Part shown: positions 1-8,002 of the stretch, one piece after another | Numbering within the stretch: position 1 is the first letter of the stretch | Layout: each line of letters begins with the position of its first letter | Assembly: GCF_946886105.1 (NCBI RefSeq) | Contig: NZ_CAMPHV010000016.1 | Location: forward strand, 1-64,000 | DNA length: 64,000 nt | Direction: 5' to 3' | Source: an uncultured Pseudomonas sp. | GTDB taxonomy: Bacteria > Pseudomonadota > Gammaproteobacteria > Pseudomonadales > Pseudomonadaceae | Position numbers and translations under genes: made by a program | The notes under the pieces: model-generated | What the model saw: the letters and a program-made list of their open reading frames with translations, nothing else | Database searches by the model: none | What the model was told of the DNA's origin: nothing

Positions 1-1017
1 GTGTTGATCTTTCGCGTGTTCGCCGCGGGCGGGCGGGGCATGGCGCTGGGGGTGTATGGCCTCGGTGTGATGATCGCACCGACCCTGGGGCCGACCATCG
101 GCGGCTATCTGGTCGATCACTTCGGTTGGGCCGCGGTGTTCTGGATGCCGCTGCCGATGTGTGTGCTGGCCGCGCTCGGTGGCCAGTGGCTGCTGCCCAG
201 CGAGCGCGAGCGCAATACGCCGTTTCTCGATATCTGGGCGTTTGTCTTGCTCTGCGTGGCGCTATTCGCCTCGCTCGGCGCCTTGGCCGAGGCGCAGCGC
301 TTCGCTTGGTCGGCAGCGCGCGTGTGGTTGCCGAGCGTGCTCGGGCTGTTGGGGTTTTTCGGCTTTTTCGTCCGCAGTCGGCGCAGCCTCAAGCCGCTGC
401 TGCCGTTGAGCCTGTGGCGCCACGGCGGTTTTCGCAATGCCAGCTGGGTGGCTCTGACCCTGGGTATGGGGCTCTACGGTTCGACCTATCTGATTCCGCT
501 CTACCTGCAAACGGTGGAGGGCTATAGCGCCGGCCGCGCCGGTTTACTGCTGTTGCCCACCGGTATCCTGATGGGCGGCGCATCCTTTCTCGGTGGCTGG
601 CTCAGCGATCGCTGGTCGGCGGCTTCGCTGCTGATCGCGGGGCTGCTGGTGTTCGCCCTGTCGGGCGCGGGCTTGGGCTGGCTCGAACCCGGTGCTTCGT
701 TCGTGGTGCTGTGTTTCTGGGCCTGCGTCGGCCGGGTCGGCTTGGGTCTGCTGCTGCCGGCGCTGAGCACCGGCTCGCTGGATATCCTCAGCCAGGAGGA
801 ACTGGCCCAGGGCGCTGGCGCCATCACCTTCGTACGACAGCTTGGCGGTGCGTTCGGCGTCAACTTGCTGACCTTCTTCCTCGAATGGCGCCACGCTCGC
901 GAGGGGGGCGATGCGCCTGGCGAAGCCTTGGCCTTTCAACAGAGTTTCTGGCTGATGGGCGCGGTCTTCGCGTTGACGGTTCTGGCCGCCCACGGCGTGA
1001 AAACGACAAAACGCTGA
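1..1017 (+). CDS. MFS drug exporter, DHA2 type (5' end cut by window edge)
   Basis: This is the C-terminal part of a proton-driven major facilitator exporter in the inner membrane. About 338 residues are visible, while DHA2 (EmrB/QacA-like) proteins are usually near 500, and the frame is open at base 1, so the gene starts outside the window. The antiporter motif C region is clear (GPTIGGYL, about residues 29-36), and roughly eight to nine hydrophobic helices follow. The last helix ends in a basic tail before TGA at 1015-1017. The substrate cannot be read from the sequence. The GTG at base 1 should not be taken as the real start. Confidence 0.85.
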   Translation: MLIFRVFAAGGRGMALGVYGLGVMIAPTLGPTIGGYLVDHFGWAAVFWMPLPMCVLAALGGQWLLPSERERNTPFLDIWAFVLLCVALFASLGALAEAQRFAWSAARVWLPSVLGLLGFFGFFVRSRRSLKPLLPLSLWRHGGFRNASWVALTLGMGLYGSTYLIPLYLQTVEGYSAGRAGLLLLPTGILMGGASFLGGWLSDRWSAASLLIAGLLVFALSGAGLGWLEPGASFVVLCFWACVGRVGLGLLLPALSTGSLDILSQEELAQGAGAITFVRQLGGAFGVNLLTFFLEWRHAREGGDAPGEALAFQQSFWLMGAVFALTVLAAHGVKTTKR

Positions 1018-1259
1018 CGGATAAACGGTCGCGGTATTTTTTGTCGTTTTGTTGACTTATTGCCTATCCTTTTCGGTGATGGCCCCTTGCTATTCTTTCG
1101 GTGTGTTGACGCCCGAATCGATAGCCAGGGCGATCAGCGGACGGGTCTCATATGGAATTGCTCCCGACTGACAACCGCGGCGATAGCGCCTCCTTTTTGG
1201 TCTCGCATCGATTGCCGCAGCGTCGTTGCTACTCAGGAAGCGCTATCTGAGAGGTTCCT

Positions 1260-3299
1260 ATGATTCGAGCACGGCAACTATTGATCGGCCTCGCCTCTGG
1301 CTCGGCGCTTTATTCGGGGCTGGCACCGGCCTTGGGCTTGGGTGAAATCACCCTGCATTCGGCGTTGAACCAGCCCATGGATGCGGAAATCGAACTGTTG
1401 GAGTTGGGCGACCTGTCCGACGTCGATTTCAAAGTGCGTCTCGCCCCCGCTGAGGTTTTCAGCCGCTCCGGCGTCGATCGCATCTACTTTCTCAACGATC
1501 TGCGCTTCACCCCCTTGCTGCAAGGCGGCAGCGGCGTGATCCGCGTGCTATCGAGCAAGCCGGTGCGCGAGCCTTACTTGAACTTCATCGTCGAAGTAAC
1601 GCGCCCCAATGGTCATTTATTCCGCGAGTACACGGTGTTGCTCGACCCGCCGGGTTCCTCGGCTTATCGGGCGGTCGCCTCGACGGCCGCGCCCGTCGCG
1701 CCGGCGGTCGCCCCCGTTCAAGTGCAGCAGCCGCGCCCGGCAGCGCCGCGTGCGGCCAGACCGAAGCCAGCGGCCGAGCAGGGCGAGCGCTATCGGGTGG
1801 TGGCCGGCGATAGCCTGTGGAAGATCGCCGCGCGCTTGCGCGAGCAAGGCAGCCAAGCCTCGCAGCAAACGCTTATGGCTGATATCCATGCGCTCAATCC
1901 GCAGGCCTTCAGCAATGGCGATATCAATCGTTTGCATGCCGGTGCCGAGCTGCTGTTGCCGGATACGGCCATCGTCGCGCCCGCCACTGCTGCTCCGGAT
2001 TCCGCCCCGGTAGCGACGCTGCCGGAGGCCGCCGCGCCCGAGGCGCCCGTCGAAGCCATTGCGGCGGAGCAGACCCGCGTCGAGCAGGAGTTGGCCACCC
2101 AGGTCGCGGAAACCCTGCAACTGCAACAAGAGTTGGCCGAGCTGCAACTGCAAGTACAGCAACTGCAAGAGCAGATGAGCACCCGGGATAGGGTGATCTC
2201 GGGCTTGCAAGCCGAACTGGCGGCGCGGCAGGCGAACGCCGCAACCACGCCGGCCCCTGCGACCGCCGATAGCACCGCGCCCGCTGCCGCTAGTGAACCT
2301 GCGATGGCGCGTAACTGGCTCAGTGCGGGTTTCGCCGTGCTGGCTTTGCTGCTGGCGGGGCTGGTCGGCCTGCTCTGGCGCGGCAGAGCTCGCGAGGAGC
2401 CGGCCGCCACTCCGCATCAGGCGACTGCGCCAGTCAAGCTCTCGGCGGCCATACCACCGGTGCCGGTCCCTCGGCAAAGCGAAGGCGTCGTGCCGGCCGT
2501 AGCCCCGAGTTATTCGGGCGACGCCCTGCATAGCGCCGAAACTTATCTCGCCTACGGTCGTTTCACCGAAGCGGCCGCTTGCCTGAGCAAGGCCCTGCAG
2601 ACTCAGCCCGCGCGCAGCGATATTCGCTGGCGGCTGCTGGAGGTGCTGGCTCAGCAGGGGGATGTCGCTGGGTTCCTCGATCAGGAGGCGATCCTGCGTA
2701 ACTCGGGCTTTACCCCGGCGCGTATCGATGAGTTGAGAGCCCGCTTTGCCCATTTGTTCGCCGCGCCGCCGGCGGATCTGCTGGCCGATGCCGTGCTGGA
2801 ATTGGACGAAGCGCAGCCAGAGGCTGATGCGGAAACCCTGGCCGACGACTTCAAACTCAATCTCGACGAACTTTCGCTGGATGCCGACTGGGAGTCGTTG
2901 GACCCGTTCGCACCACCGCTGAAAAAGAAAGTTGCTCAGCCCAGCGAAGCGACCCAGGCCGCCGCGCCCAAGGACGATGTCGTACTGCCCGACACGCGCG
3001 ATGCCCGCAACCCCTTTGCCGATGCCATGCTGGTGGAAGAGGCACCGATCGACAGCTGGCTGGCGGAGGAACTCGACCCCCGCTTTATCGAACAAACCGA
3101 CATGATGGGCAATGCCTTGTCGAGCAATCTCGATCACCTGGCCGCTAATCGCAATGACCTGGCCAAACTCAATATGGCCTTGGCTTATATCGAGAGCGGT
3201 AGCCTGGATAGCGCCTGCCACATCCTCAACGAGCTGATCCACGACGGCGACGAGAAACTCAAGCAAGAGGCCCGTGCGTTGCTGGCGAGGATCGCTTAG
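1260..3299 (+). CDS. FimV/HubP-like LysM protein
   Basis: This is a 679-residue cell-pole or peptidoglycan-associated protein of the FimV family. An N-terminal hydrophobic segment (about 1-26) precedes the conserved FimV N-domain that opens with LGEITLHSALNQP. A LysM peptidoglycan-binding domain lies near residues 178-235 (YRVVAGDSLWKIA). A Q/L-rich coiled coil (about 270-320), a single membrane helix (about 350-372) and an acidic stretch follow. The conserved FimV C-terminal helical domain (LNMALAYIESG) ends the protein. FimV of P. aeruginosa is longer (about 920) and sits beside truA/asd, so this looks like a shorter paralogue in a different context. It is followed by a strong terminator, so it is probably monocistronic. 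Confidence 0.85.
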   Translation: MIRARQLLIGLASGSALYSGLAPALGLGEITLHSALNQPMDAEIELLELGDLSDVDFKVRLAPAEVFSRSGVDRIYFLNDLRFTPLLQGGSGVIRVLSSKPVREPYLNFIVEVTRPNGHLFREYTVLLDPPGSSAYRAVASTAAPVAPAVAPVQVQQPRPAAPRAARPKPAAEQGERYRVVAGDSLWKIAARLREQGSQASQQTLMADIHALNPQAFSNGDINRLHAGAELLLPDTAIVAPATAAPDSAPVATLPEAAAPEAPVEAIAAEQTRVEQELATQVAETLQLQQELAELQLQVQQLQEQMSTRDRVISGLQAELAARQANAATTPAPATADSTAPAAASEPAMARNWLSAGFAVLALLLAGLVGLLWRGRAREEPAATPHQATAPVKLSAAIPPVPVPRQSEGVVPAVAPSYSGDALHSAETYLAYGRFTEAAACLSKALQTQPARSDIRWRLLEVLAQQGDVAGFLDQEAILRNSGFTPARIDELRARFAHLFAAPPADLLADAVLELDEAQPEADAETLADDFKLNLDELSLDADWESLDPFAPPLKKKVAQPSEATQAAAPKDDVVLPDTRDARNPFADAMLVEEAPIDSWLAEELDPRFIEQTDMMGNALSSNLDHLAANRNDLAKLNMALAYIESGSLDSACHILNELIHDGDEKLKQEARALLARIA

Positions 3300-3319
3300 C
3301 GGTAACCAGCGATGCAGCG

Positions 3320-3355
3320 AAAACGCCCGTCGAGCTTATGCCGACGGGCGTTTTT
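3320..3355 (+). terminator. Rho-independent terminator after the FimV-like gene
   Basis: A perfect 13-bp inverted repeat (3320-3332 and 3342-3354) built on CGCCCGTCG encloses a 9-nt loop and runs into TTTTT. It lies 20 bases after the FimV-like stop codon. The A-tract on the left arm means it could also act on the minus strand. Confidence 0.9.
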
Positions 3356-3480
3356 ATTGGGCCACGCAAATCGCCGAGCGCGGCCGCTTATACAGGCGCG
3401 TTTATCCGGGTTGCCAGGGCAGGGCGGGTGCGCAGGCGTATCATGCGGGTTCAGTCCTATCAGCCGAGCAGAGTCAGTTT

Positions 3481-3774
3481 ATGTCCAGCACTAAACCGGA
3501 AGTGACCATCACCTATTGCACCCAATGCCAGTGGCTGCTGCGTGCGGCCTGGCTCGCCCAGGAGTTGCTCTCGACCTTTGCCGACGATCTCGGCAAGGTC
3601 AGCCTGGAGCCGGGCACCGGCGGGGTGTTTCGCATCCACTGCGACGGCGTGCAGCTGTGGGAGCGCAAGGCCGATGGCGGCTTTCCCGAGGCCAAGATCC
3701 TCAAGCAACGTTTGCGCGATCAGATCGACCCGGCGCGCGACCTCGGCCATAACGAGCGTTCGCGCGATAGCTGA
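3481..3774 (+). CDS. SelT/SelW/SelH-family (Rdx) CxxC protein
   Basis: A 97-residue protein of the Rdx family, bacterial Cys homologues of selenoproteins W/T/H. The family hallmark is near the N-terminus: a beta strand followed by YCTQCQW, a CxxC redox pair (Cys14 and Cys17 approximately). The later IHCDGVQLWERK strand and the GGFPEAKILKQRLRD helix also match the family. A thioredoxin-like redox role is inferred from family membership, and no substrate is known. The ATG at 3481 leaves the CxxC at the usual distance; an in-frame upstream extension from 3274 would run through the terminator and is rejected. Confidence 0.85.
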   Translation: MSSTKPEVTITYCTQCQWLLRAAWLAQELLSTFADDLGKVSLEPGTGGVFRIHCDGVQLWERKADGGFPEAKILKQRLRDQIDPARDLGHNERSRDS

Positions 3775-3814
3775 GTCGCGCCTGCGGAGTCGGAGGAGCG
3801 GCCTGGCCTCCGAG

Positions 3815-4672
3815 CTAGCGGGCCATCCGCGCCGAAACGAAGATCGCCAGCACGATCAGCACGCCACCGGCGAGCATGCGCAGGGACGGCACTTCGTTGA
3901 ACAACCACCAGGCGAAGCAGATGCCGTAAACCGGCTCCAGGGCGAATATCACCGCGGCGCTGCGCGCGGTGATCACCCGCAGGCTGGCGACGAACAGGCT
4001 GTGCGCCAAGCCGGTACAGAAAATCCCGAGCATGCCCAGCCATAACCAGTCGATGGCGCGGATGCTCGGCAGCGTCGACCAGGCGAAGGGCAGAAAGCAC
4101 AGCAGCACCGTCAGGTTCTGGCAGAGCGCCGCCTGTACCGGGTCGAGACCGCGGGTGCTGGCGCGGTTGAGCAGCGACAACAAGGCGAACAGCAGGCCCG
4201 AAAGTATCGCCCAGAGCAGCCCGCCGGTGGCCTGGTTGGCCAGGTCGAAACTCGGCGTGACCAGGATCAGACCCAGGCAAACCACGCCGACCATGGCGAA
4301 CTCCAGCGGCCGTGTGCGTTCGCGGAACAGCACACCCTCGAGCATCACGGTGAAGGCCGGGAAACTGGCGAAACCGAGGGTGGCGATGGCCACGCCGGAA
4401 ACCTTTACCGCCTCGAAAAACGTCAACCAATGGCTGCCGAGCAGCAATCCGCCGAGCGCCAGCATCGCCAGTTGGCGCAGACTCGGGCGTTGCGCCTTGC
4501 CGTTGTTGAACAGCTGAGCGAACAGCGCCAGCGCCAGCGCCGCGACGGCGAAGATCGCCCGTCCGCCGACGATAGCCCAGGGGGTGGTGTTGGCCAATTT
4601 GCCGAAAATCCCCGAGAGGCCGAACATCAATGCGCCCAGATGAATCGCCAGTAATGCTCTGCTGTACGTCAT
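3815..4672 (-). CDS. EamA/DMT-family permease
   Basis: A 285-residue inner-membrane permease of the drug/metabolite transporter superfamily. It has ten hydrophobic helices arranged as two EamA repeats of about 140 residues; the second begins near GLLWAILSGLLFALLS. The characteristic GFASFPAFTVMLEGVLFRE and ALEPVYGICFAWWLF segments at the ends of the two repeats are both present. The substrate is not deducible. Its start overlaps the stop of the upstream CsaA-like gene by four bases, so the two are probably cotranscribed and translationally coupled. Confidence 0.85.
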   Translation of the reverse strand: MTYSRALLAIHLGALMFGLSGIFGKLANTTPWAIVGGRAIFAVAALALALFAQLFNNGKAQRPSLRQLAMLALGGLLLGSHWLTFFEAVKVSGVAIATLGFASFPAFTVMLEGVLFRERTRPLEFAMVGVVCLGLILVTPSFDLANQATGGLLWAILSGLLFALLSLLNRASTRGLDPVQAALCQNLTVLLCFLPFAWSTLPSIRAIDWLWLGMLGIFCTGLAHSLFVASLRVITARSAAVIFALEPVYGICFAWWLFNEVPSLRMLAGGVLIVLAIFVSARMAR

Positions 4673-5004
4673 GCCAGGCGGGCGCCATTGGCTAGAGGTT
4701 TATCGAAGCTCGCCAGCACCACCTTCTGTTCGGCGTCGTAGACACCGGTCACCAGCACTTCCGAGCGGATGCCGGCGATGCGTTTGGGCGCGAAGTTGCA
4801 CACGCACAGCACCTGGCGGCCGATCAGCTCGTCGCAGCGGTAGTGTGCGGTCAGTTGCGCGCTCGACGTTTTCAGCCCCGATTCGCCCAGATCCACGCGC
4901 AGCACATAGGCCGGTTTCAGCGCCTTCGGGTTCGGCTCTGCGGCCACTATGGTGCCGACGCGTAATTCCACCCGTTGAAAATCGTCCCACTCGATCTGCG
5001 GCAT
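4669..5004 (-). CDS. CsaA-type tRNA-binding domain protein
   Basis: A 111-residue stand-alone tRNA-binding OB-fold protein (CsaA family, related to the C-terminal domain of MetRS). Visible hallmarks are RVELRVGTIVAAE near residue 11, YVLRVDLGE, and the GRQVLCVCNFAPKRIAGIRSE core. CsaA proteins have been described as chaperone-like or tRNA-binding, and the physiological role in Pseudomonas is not settled. The gene is complete and of the usual length. It overlaps the EamA permease gene by four bases. Confidence 0.85.
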   Translation of the reverse strand: MPQIEWDDFQRVELRVGTIVAAEPNPKALKPAYVLRVDLGESGLKTSSAQLTAHYRCDELIGRQVLCVCNFAPKRIAGIRSEVLVTGVYDAEQKVVLASFDKPLANGARLA

Positions 5005-5082
5005 ATGGCCTCCTGATTGCTGCTTGCAGTCTAGGAGGCGGACGGCTGGGCGTCTGTCGCGCGAGTCGCGACTTTTAGCGCG

Positions 5083-5832
5083 TTACTCGCGGCACTGGCG
5101 CAGCGCACGCGGGGTGCTGCCGAACTGGCGCGACAGGGCGGCGGTAAAGGCGCTCTGCGAGTTGTAGCCGACCCTGGCGGCGATCTCGCCGACCGCCAAC
5201 TGGCTGTGCTGCAGCAGGTGGCGGGCCAGGTTCAGCCGGCGGCTGCGTACGTACTCCATGGGCGTCTGCCCGGTTTCGTCGAGAAAACGCACATGGAAGC
5301 GCGCCGCCGATAAGCCGGCCAGGCGCGCCAGGTCGACAACCTGCAGCGGGTGTGCGGCATGCCGGTCGATATGGGCGTCGATTGCCGCCAGGGGCAACTG
5401 GCTGGGCGGAAGACTGCCGTGTTCGCTCGCCAGGCTGGCCAATAACAAGGCCGCGCCTTGTTCGGCGATCACCGGGTCGCCGATCGGGCTGGCCGCCAGC
5501 CAGCCGACCAACTGGCTCTGCGCCGGGTTGAGTGGCAAGGCGCCAGGGTTGTCGATCAGCCGCCGGCCGGCATCGGCGTGGGCACCGAGGCGTTGCTGCA
5601 GCCAGGATTCGGAGGGGATGTCGAGCACCAGGCACTGGCTGCCGTGACGGCTGCCGCAGGCGTGCCGGGTGTCGGGCGGCACCACGGCGAGGGTCTGGCG
5701 GACGACCTGGCTGCCACGGCCGGCGACTTCGAAATCCAGCAAACCGCTGAGGCCGAACACCAACTGCGCATGGGCGTGGCTGTGGCTGAGCAGGTCATGG
5801 CTGTAGTGACGCAACGAAAGCAGAGTCGACAT
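5083..5832 (-). CDS. AraC-family transcriptional regulator
   Basis: A 249-residue regulator with an N-terminal cupin-like effector domain (about 1-140) and a C-terminal AraC double helix-turn-helix. The first HTH contains VVDLARLAGLSAARFHVRF. The second contains VGEIAARVGYNSQSAFTAALSRQFG, the signature region of the family. The protein ends shortly after PRAL, as is usual. It sits on the minus strand upstream of csaA/eamA with about 80 bases between, so it may control that pair, but nothing in the sequence proves it. The effector is unknown. Confidence 0.85.
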   Translation of the reverse strand: MSTLLSLRHYSHDLLSHSHAHAQLVFGLSGLLDFEVAGRGSQVVRQTLAVVPPDTRHACGSRHGSQCLVLDIPSESWLQQRLGAHADAGRRLIDNPGALPLNPAQSQLVGWLAASPIGDPVIAEQGAALLLASLASEHGSLPPSQLPLAAIDAHIDRHAAHPLQVVDLARLAGLSAARFHVRFLDETGQTPMEYVRSRRLNLARHLLQHSQLAVGEIAARVGYNSQSAFTAALSRQFGSTPRALRQCRE

Positions 5833-5913
5833 GCAGAGTCCTCGGGCAAGGCGCCCAGTCTAGCAGGCCGTCGCTGGCCTTCGCGCGGCGCGGCGCGTGG
5901 CATCTGTGTGCCA

Positions 5914-5942
5914 CTGTCATCGAATTGCCTTGGATCCGTCAC
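5914..5942 (+). promoter_or_regulatory. Candidate Pho box upstream of plcP-agt
   Basis: PhoB sites are tandem copies of CTGTCAY at an 11-bp period. Here CTGTCAT lies at 5914-5920, a degenerate TTGCCTT at 5925-5931 (4 of 7) and CCGTCAC at 5936-5942 (6 of 7), all in the same 11-bp phase. The array ends 53 bases before the plcP start. A clear -10 box was not found. The call rests on the phasing and on the known phosphate-stress role of the downstream genes. Confidence 0.45.
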
Positions 5943-5995
5943 CTTGGTTTCACCCCGGCCATGCACGCTCAGGCAAACTCCGGTGGAGGCCGACC

Positions 5996-6811
5996 ATGAC
6001 CAGCGTGCAGCTGATTAAGCCAAGTCGTAAGCAACATGTCCGCACCCTGTGGATTTCCGACGTGCACCTGGGCACGCGGGATTGCCAGGCCGAACACCTT
6101 GCGGCATTTCTCAAGCGTTACCAGGCCGATAAGGTTTACCTGGTCGGCGACATCATCGACGGCTGGAAACTGCGCGGCGGCATGTACTGGCCGCAGGCCC
6201 ACACCAATGTGATTCGCCGCTTGCTGACCATGAGCAAGCGCGGCACCGAGGTGATCTACGTGACCGGCAATCACGACGAATTCCTGCGTGGTTATTCCGG
6301 TTTGATCCTCGGCAATATCCAACTGGTCGACGAAGCCGAGCACCTCACCGCCGACGGCCGCCGCTTGTTGGTGATCCATGGCGATCAGTTCGATGTGATT
6401 ACCCGCTATCACCGCTGGCTGGCCTTTCTCGGCGACTCGGCCTACGAATTCACCCTGACCCTCAACCGCTGGCTCAACCACTGGCGCCAGCGCTACGGCT
6501 ACGGCTATTGGTCGCTGTCAGCCTACCTCAAGCACAAGGTCAAAGGCGCGGTGAATTTCATCAGCGACTTCGAGGAGGCGATCGCCCACGAGTGCGTCAA
6601 GCGTGGCTTCAACGGGGTGGTCTGCGGCCATATTCATCATGCCGAAATCCGCCCCATGGGCGCCGTGGAGTATATGAATTGCGGCGACTGGGTCGAATCC
6701 TGCACGGCATTGATCGAGCACCTGGATGGGCGTATCGAGCTGTACCGCCTGGCCGAGGATCAGGCGCAGACCGAAGCGCCACCCTTGGTCGCCGTGGAGC
6801 CGGCGGCATGA
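5996..6811 (+). CDS. plcP: PlcP-type phospholipase C (calcineurin-like phosphoesterase)
   Basis: A 271-residue cytoplasmic metallophosphoesterase, often auto-annotated as UDP-2,3-diacylglucosamine diphosphatase. The calcineurin-fold metal motifs are all present: SDVHLG (Asp22, His24), GDIIDGW (Asp52), GNHDEF (Asn92, His93), HGDQFD (His128) and GHIHHAE (His212, His214). Directly coupled to a lipid glycosyltransferase (ATGA overlap at 6808-6811), it matches the plcP-agt pair of P. aeruginosa and alpha-proteobacteria. In those, PlcP degrades phospholipid headgroups to give diacylglycerol under phosphate starvation. The ATG at 5996 follows GGAGG at normal spacing; an upstream in-frame start at 5897 would add 33 unrelated residues. 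Function is inferred from family and context. Confidence 0.8.
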   Translation: MTSVQLIKPSRKQHVRTLWISDVHLGTRDCQAEHLAAFLKRYQADKVYLVGDIIDGWKLRGGMYWPQAHTNVIRRLLTMSKRGTEVIYVTGNHDEFLRGYSGLILGNIQLVDEAEHLTADGRRLLVIHGDQFDVITRYHRWLAFLGDSAYEFTLTLNRWLNHWRQRYGYGYWSLSAYLKHKVKGAVNFISDFEEAIAHECVKRGFNGVVCGHIHHAEIRPMGAVEYMNCGDWVESCTALIEHLDGRIELYRLAEDQAQTEAPPLVAVEPAA

Positions 6812-7863
6812 GGATTCTGATCGTTTCCGACGCCTGGTCGCCGCAGGTCAATGGTGTGGTCACCAGCCTGCGCGCATTGCTGGATGAGCTGCGCGGCCTC
6901 GGGCATCAGGTCAAACTGCTGTCGCCTGCGGATTTTCGCAGCGTGCCGTGCCCCACCTATCCGGAAATACCGCTGGTGTGGAACCTCTGGCGAGTCGGCG
7001 CGGCGATCCGTGAATTTCAGCCCGATTGCGTCCACCTGGCCACGGAAGGGCCGCTCGGCTGGGCGGCGCGCCGTTGGCTGAACGAACGTGGGTTGGCGTT
7101 TTCCACGGCGATCCACACGCGCTTCCCCGAATACCTCAACAGCCGCTGGCGCTGGCTGCCGTTGAGTTGGGGTTATGCCTATCTGCGCGCGTTCCATCGG
7201 CCGAGCCGGGCGGTGCTGATCACCACCGAGCGCTTGTGCGCGGAGTTCGCCGGTTGGCGGCTGCGGCGCCTGGCGGTATGGCGCAAGGGCGTCGATACCG
7301 GCTTGTTTCACCCGCCAAGATTCCATGCGGAGGGCGCCGCCCCGGTTTTTCTGTATGTCGGACGAGTCGCCACGGAGAAAAACCTGGAAGCCTTTCTCGA
7401 TCTGGAACTGCCCGGGACCAAGCGGGTGATCGGTGACGGTCCGCAGCGTGAAGCCTTGCAGGCCCGCTATGGCGCGGTGGAGTTTCTCGGTTACCGCCAT
7501 GGCGAAGCCCTGGCCCGGGCCTACCAAGAGGCCAGCGTGCTGGTGTTTCCCTCGCGCACCGATACTTACGGCTTGGTCATGCTCGAGGCCCTGGCCTGCG
7601 GCACGCCGGTGGCGGCATTTCCCGTGCCGGGACCGCTGGATGTGCTGGAACCTGGGGTTAGCGGTGCGATGAACGAGGATCTGCGCGAGGCCTGTTTAGC
7701 CGCCCTGCAACTGGATCGAGGCCACTGCGCCGAGCTGGCCGCGCGGCAATCCTGGCGCGCCTCGGCATTGGAGTTCCTGGCCATGCAGCCGATGATCGAT
7801 GGCGAGCGAAGTCTGGAGCCGTTGCGCGTAGCACCGCGAGCGGTGACGCGGCCTTTCCTGTAG
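6808..7863 (+). CDS. Agt-type diacylglycerol glycosyltransferase (GT4)
   Basis: A 351-residue GT-B glycosyltransferase. The N-terminal Rossmann half opens with RILIVSDAWSPQVNGVV, typical of GT4 enzymes acting on lipid acceptors. The C-terminal half carries GVDTGLFHPP, LYVGRVATEKNLEAF and the donor-site FPSRTDTYGLVMLEALACGTPV with the E-x7-E pattern. Start codon and plcP stop overlap, so the pair is translationally coupled. By analogy with plcP-agt, it would glycosylate the diacylglycerol released by PlcP, producing phosphorus-free glycolipids. Sugar specificity cannot be read from the sequence. The last 30 residues or so look poorly conserved. Confidence 0.75.
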   Translation: MRILIVSDAWSPQVNGVVTSLRALLDELRGLGHQVKLLSPADFRSVPCPTYPEIPLVWNLWRVGAAIREFQPDCVHLATEGPLGWAARRWLNERGLAFSTAIHTRFPEYLNSRWRWLPLSWGYAYLRAFHRPSRAVLITTERLCAEFAGWRLRRLAVWRKGVDTGLFHPPRFHAEGAAPVFLYVGRVATEKNLEAFLDLELPGTKRVIGDGPQREALQARYGAVEFLGYRHGEALARAYQEASVLVFPSRTDTYGLVMLEALACGTPVAAFPVPGPLDVLEPGVSGAMNEDLREACLAALQLDRGHCAELAARQSWRASALEFLAMQPMIDGERSLEPLRVAPRAVTRPFL

Positions 7864-7982
7864 CCCGGATGAAATCCGGGGGCCCATCTCCGCGGATTAC
7901 GCGAGGGCTGAGGATTAAAAGACGATTCGGGCTTGGCATATCCAGCCCCGCATAGACCTGGCGGGTTTCACCCGCCCTACAG
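7860..7982. repeat. Inverted pair of REP-type palindromes
   Basis: Two palindromes of the same family face each other: CCCGGAT-GAA-ATCCGGG at 7864-7880, and GGCGGGT-TTC-ACCCGCC at 7960-7976. Each is preceded by TGTAG when read outward-in. This is the BIME-like arrangement of Pseudomonas REP elements. The pair lies between the convergent agt and cyaB genes and may serve as their common transcription end. Confidence 0.75.
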
Positions 7983-8002
7983 CCTCTCAGCCGGATAGCG
8001 CG

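Noticed and set aside
1060..1263. Short ORF (67 codons) just before the FimV-like gene
   Set aside because: No ribosome-binding site, no recognisable sequence, and it overlaps the next start; it looks like leader sequence.
1617..3266. Long antisense ORF (549 codons) opposite the FimV-like gene
   Set aside because: Typical shadow frame in GC-rich DNA; the plus-strand frame has clear FimV and LysM domains.
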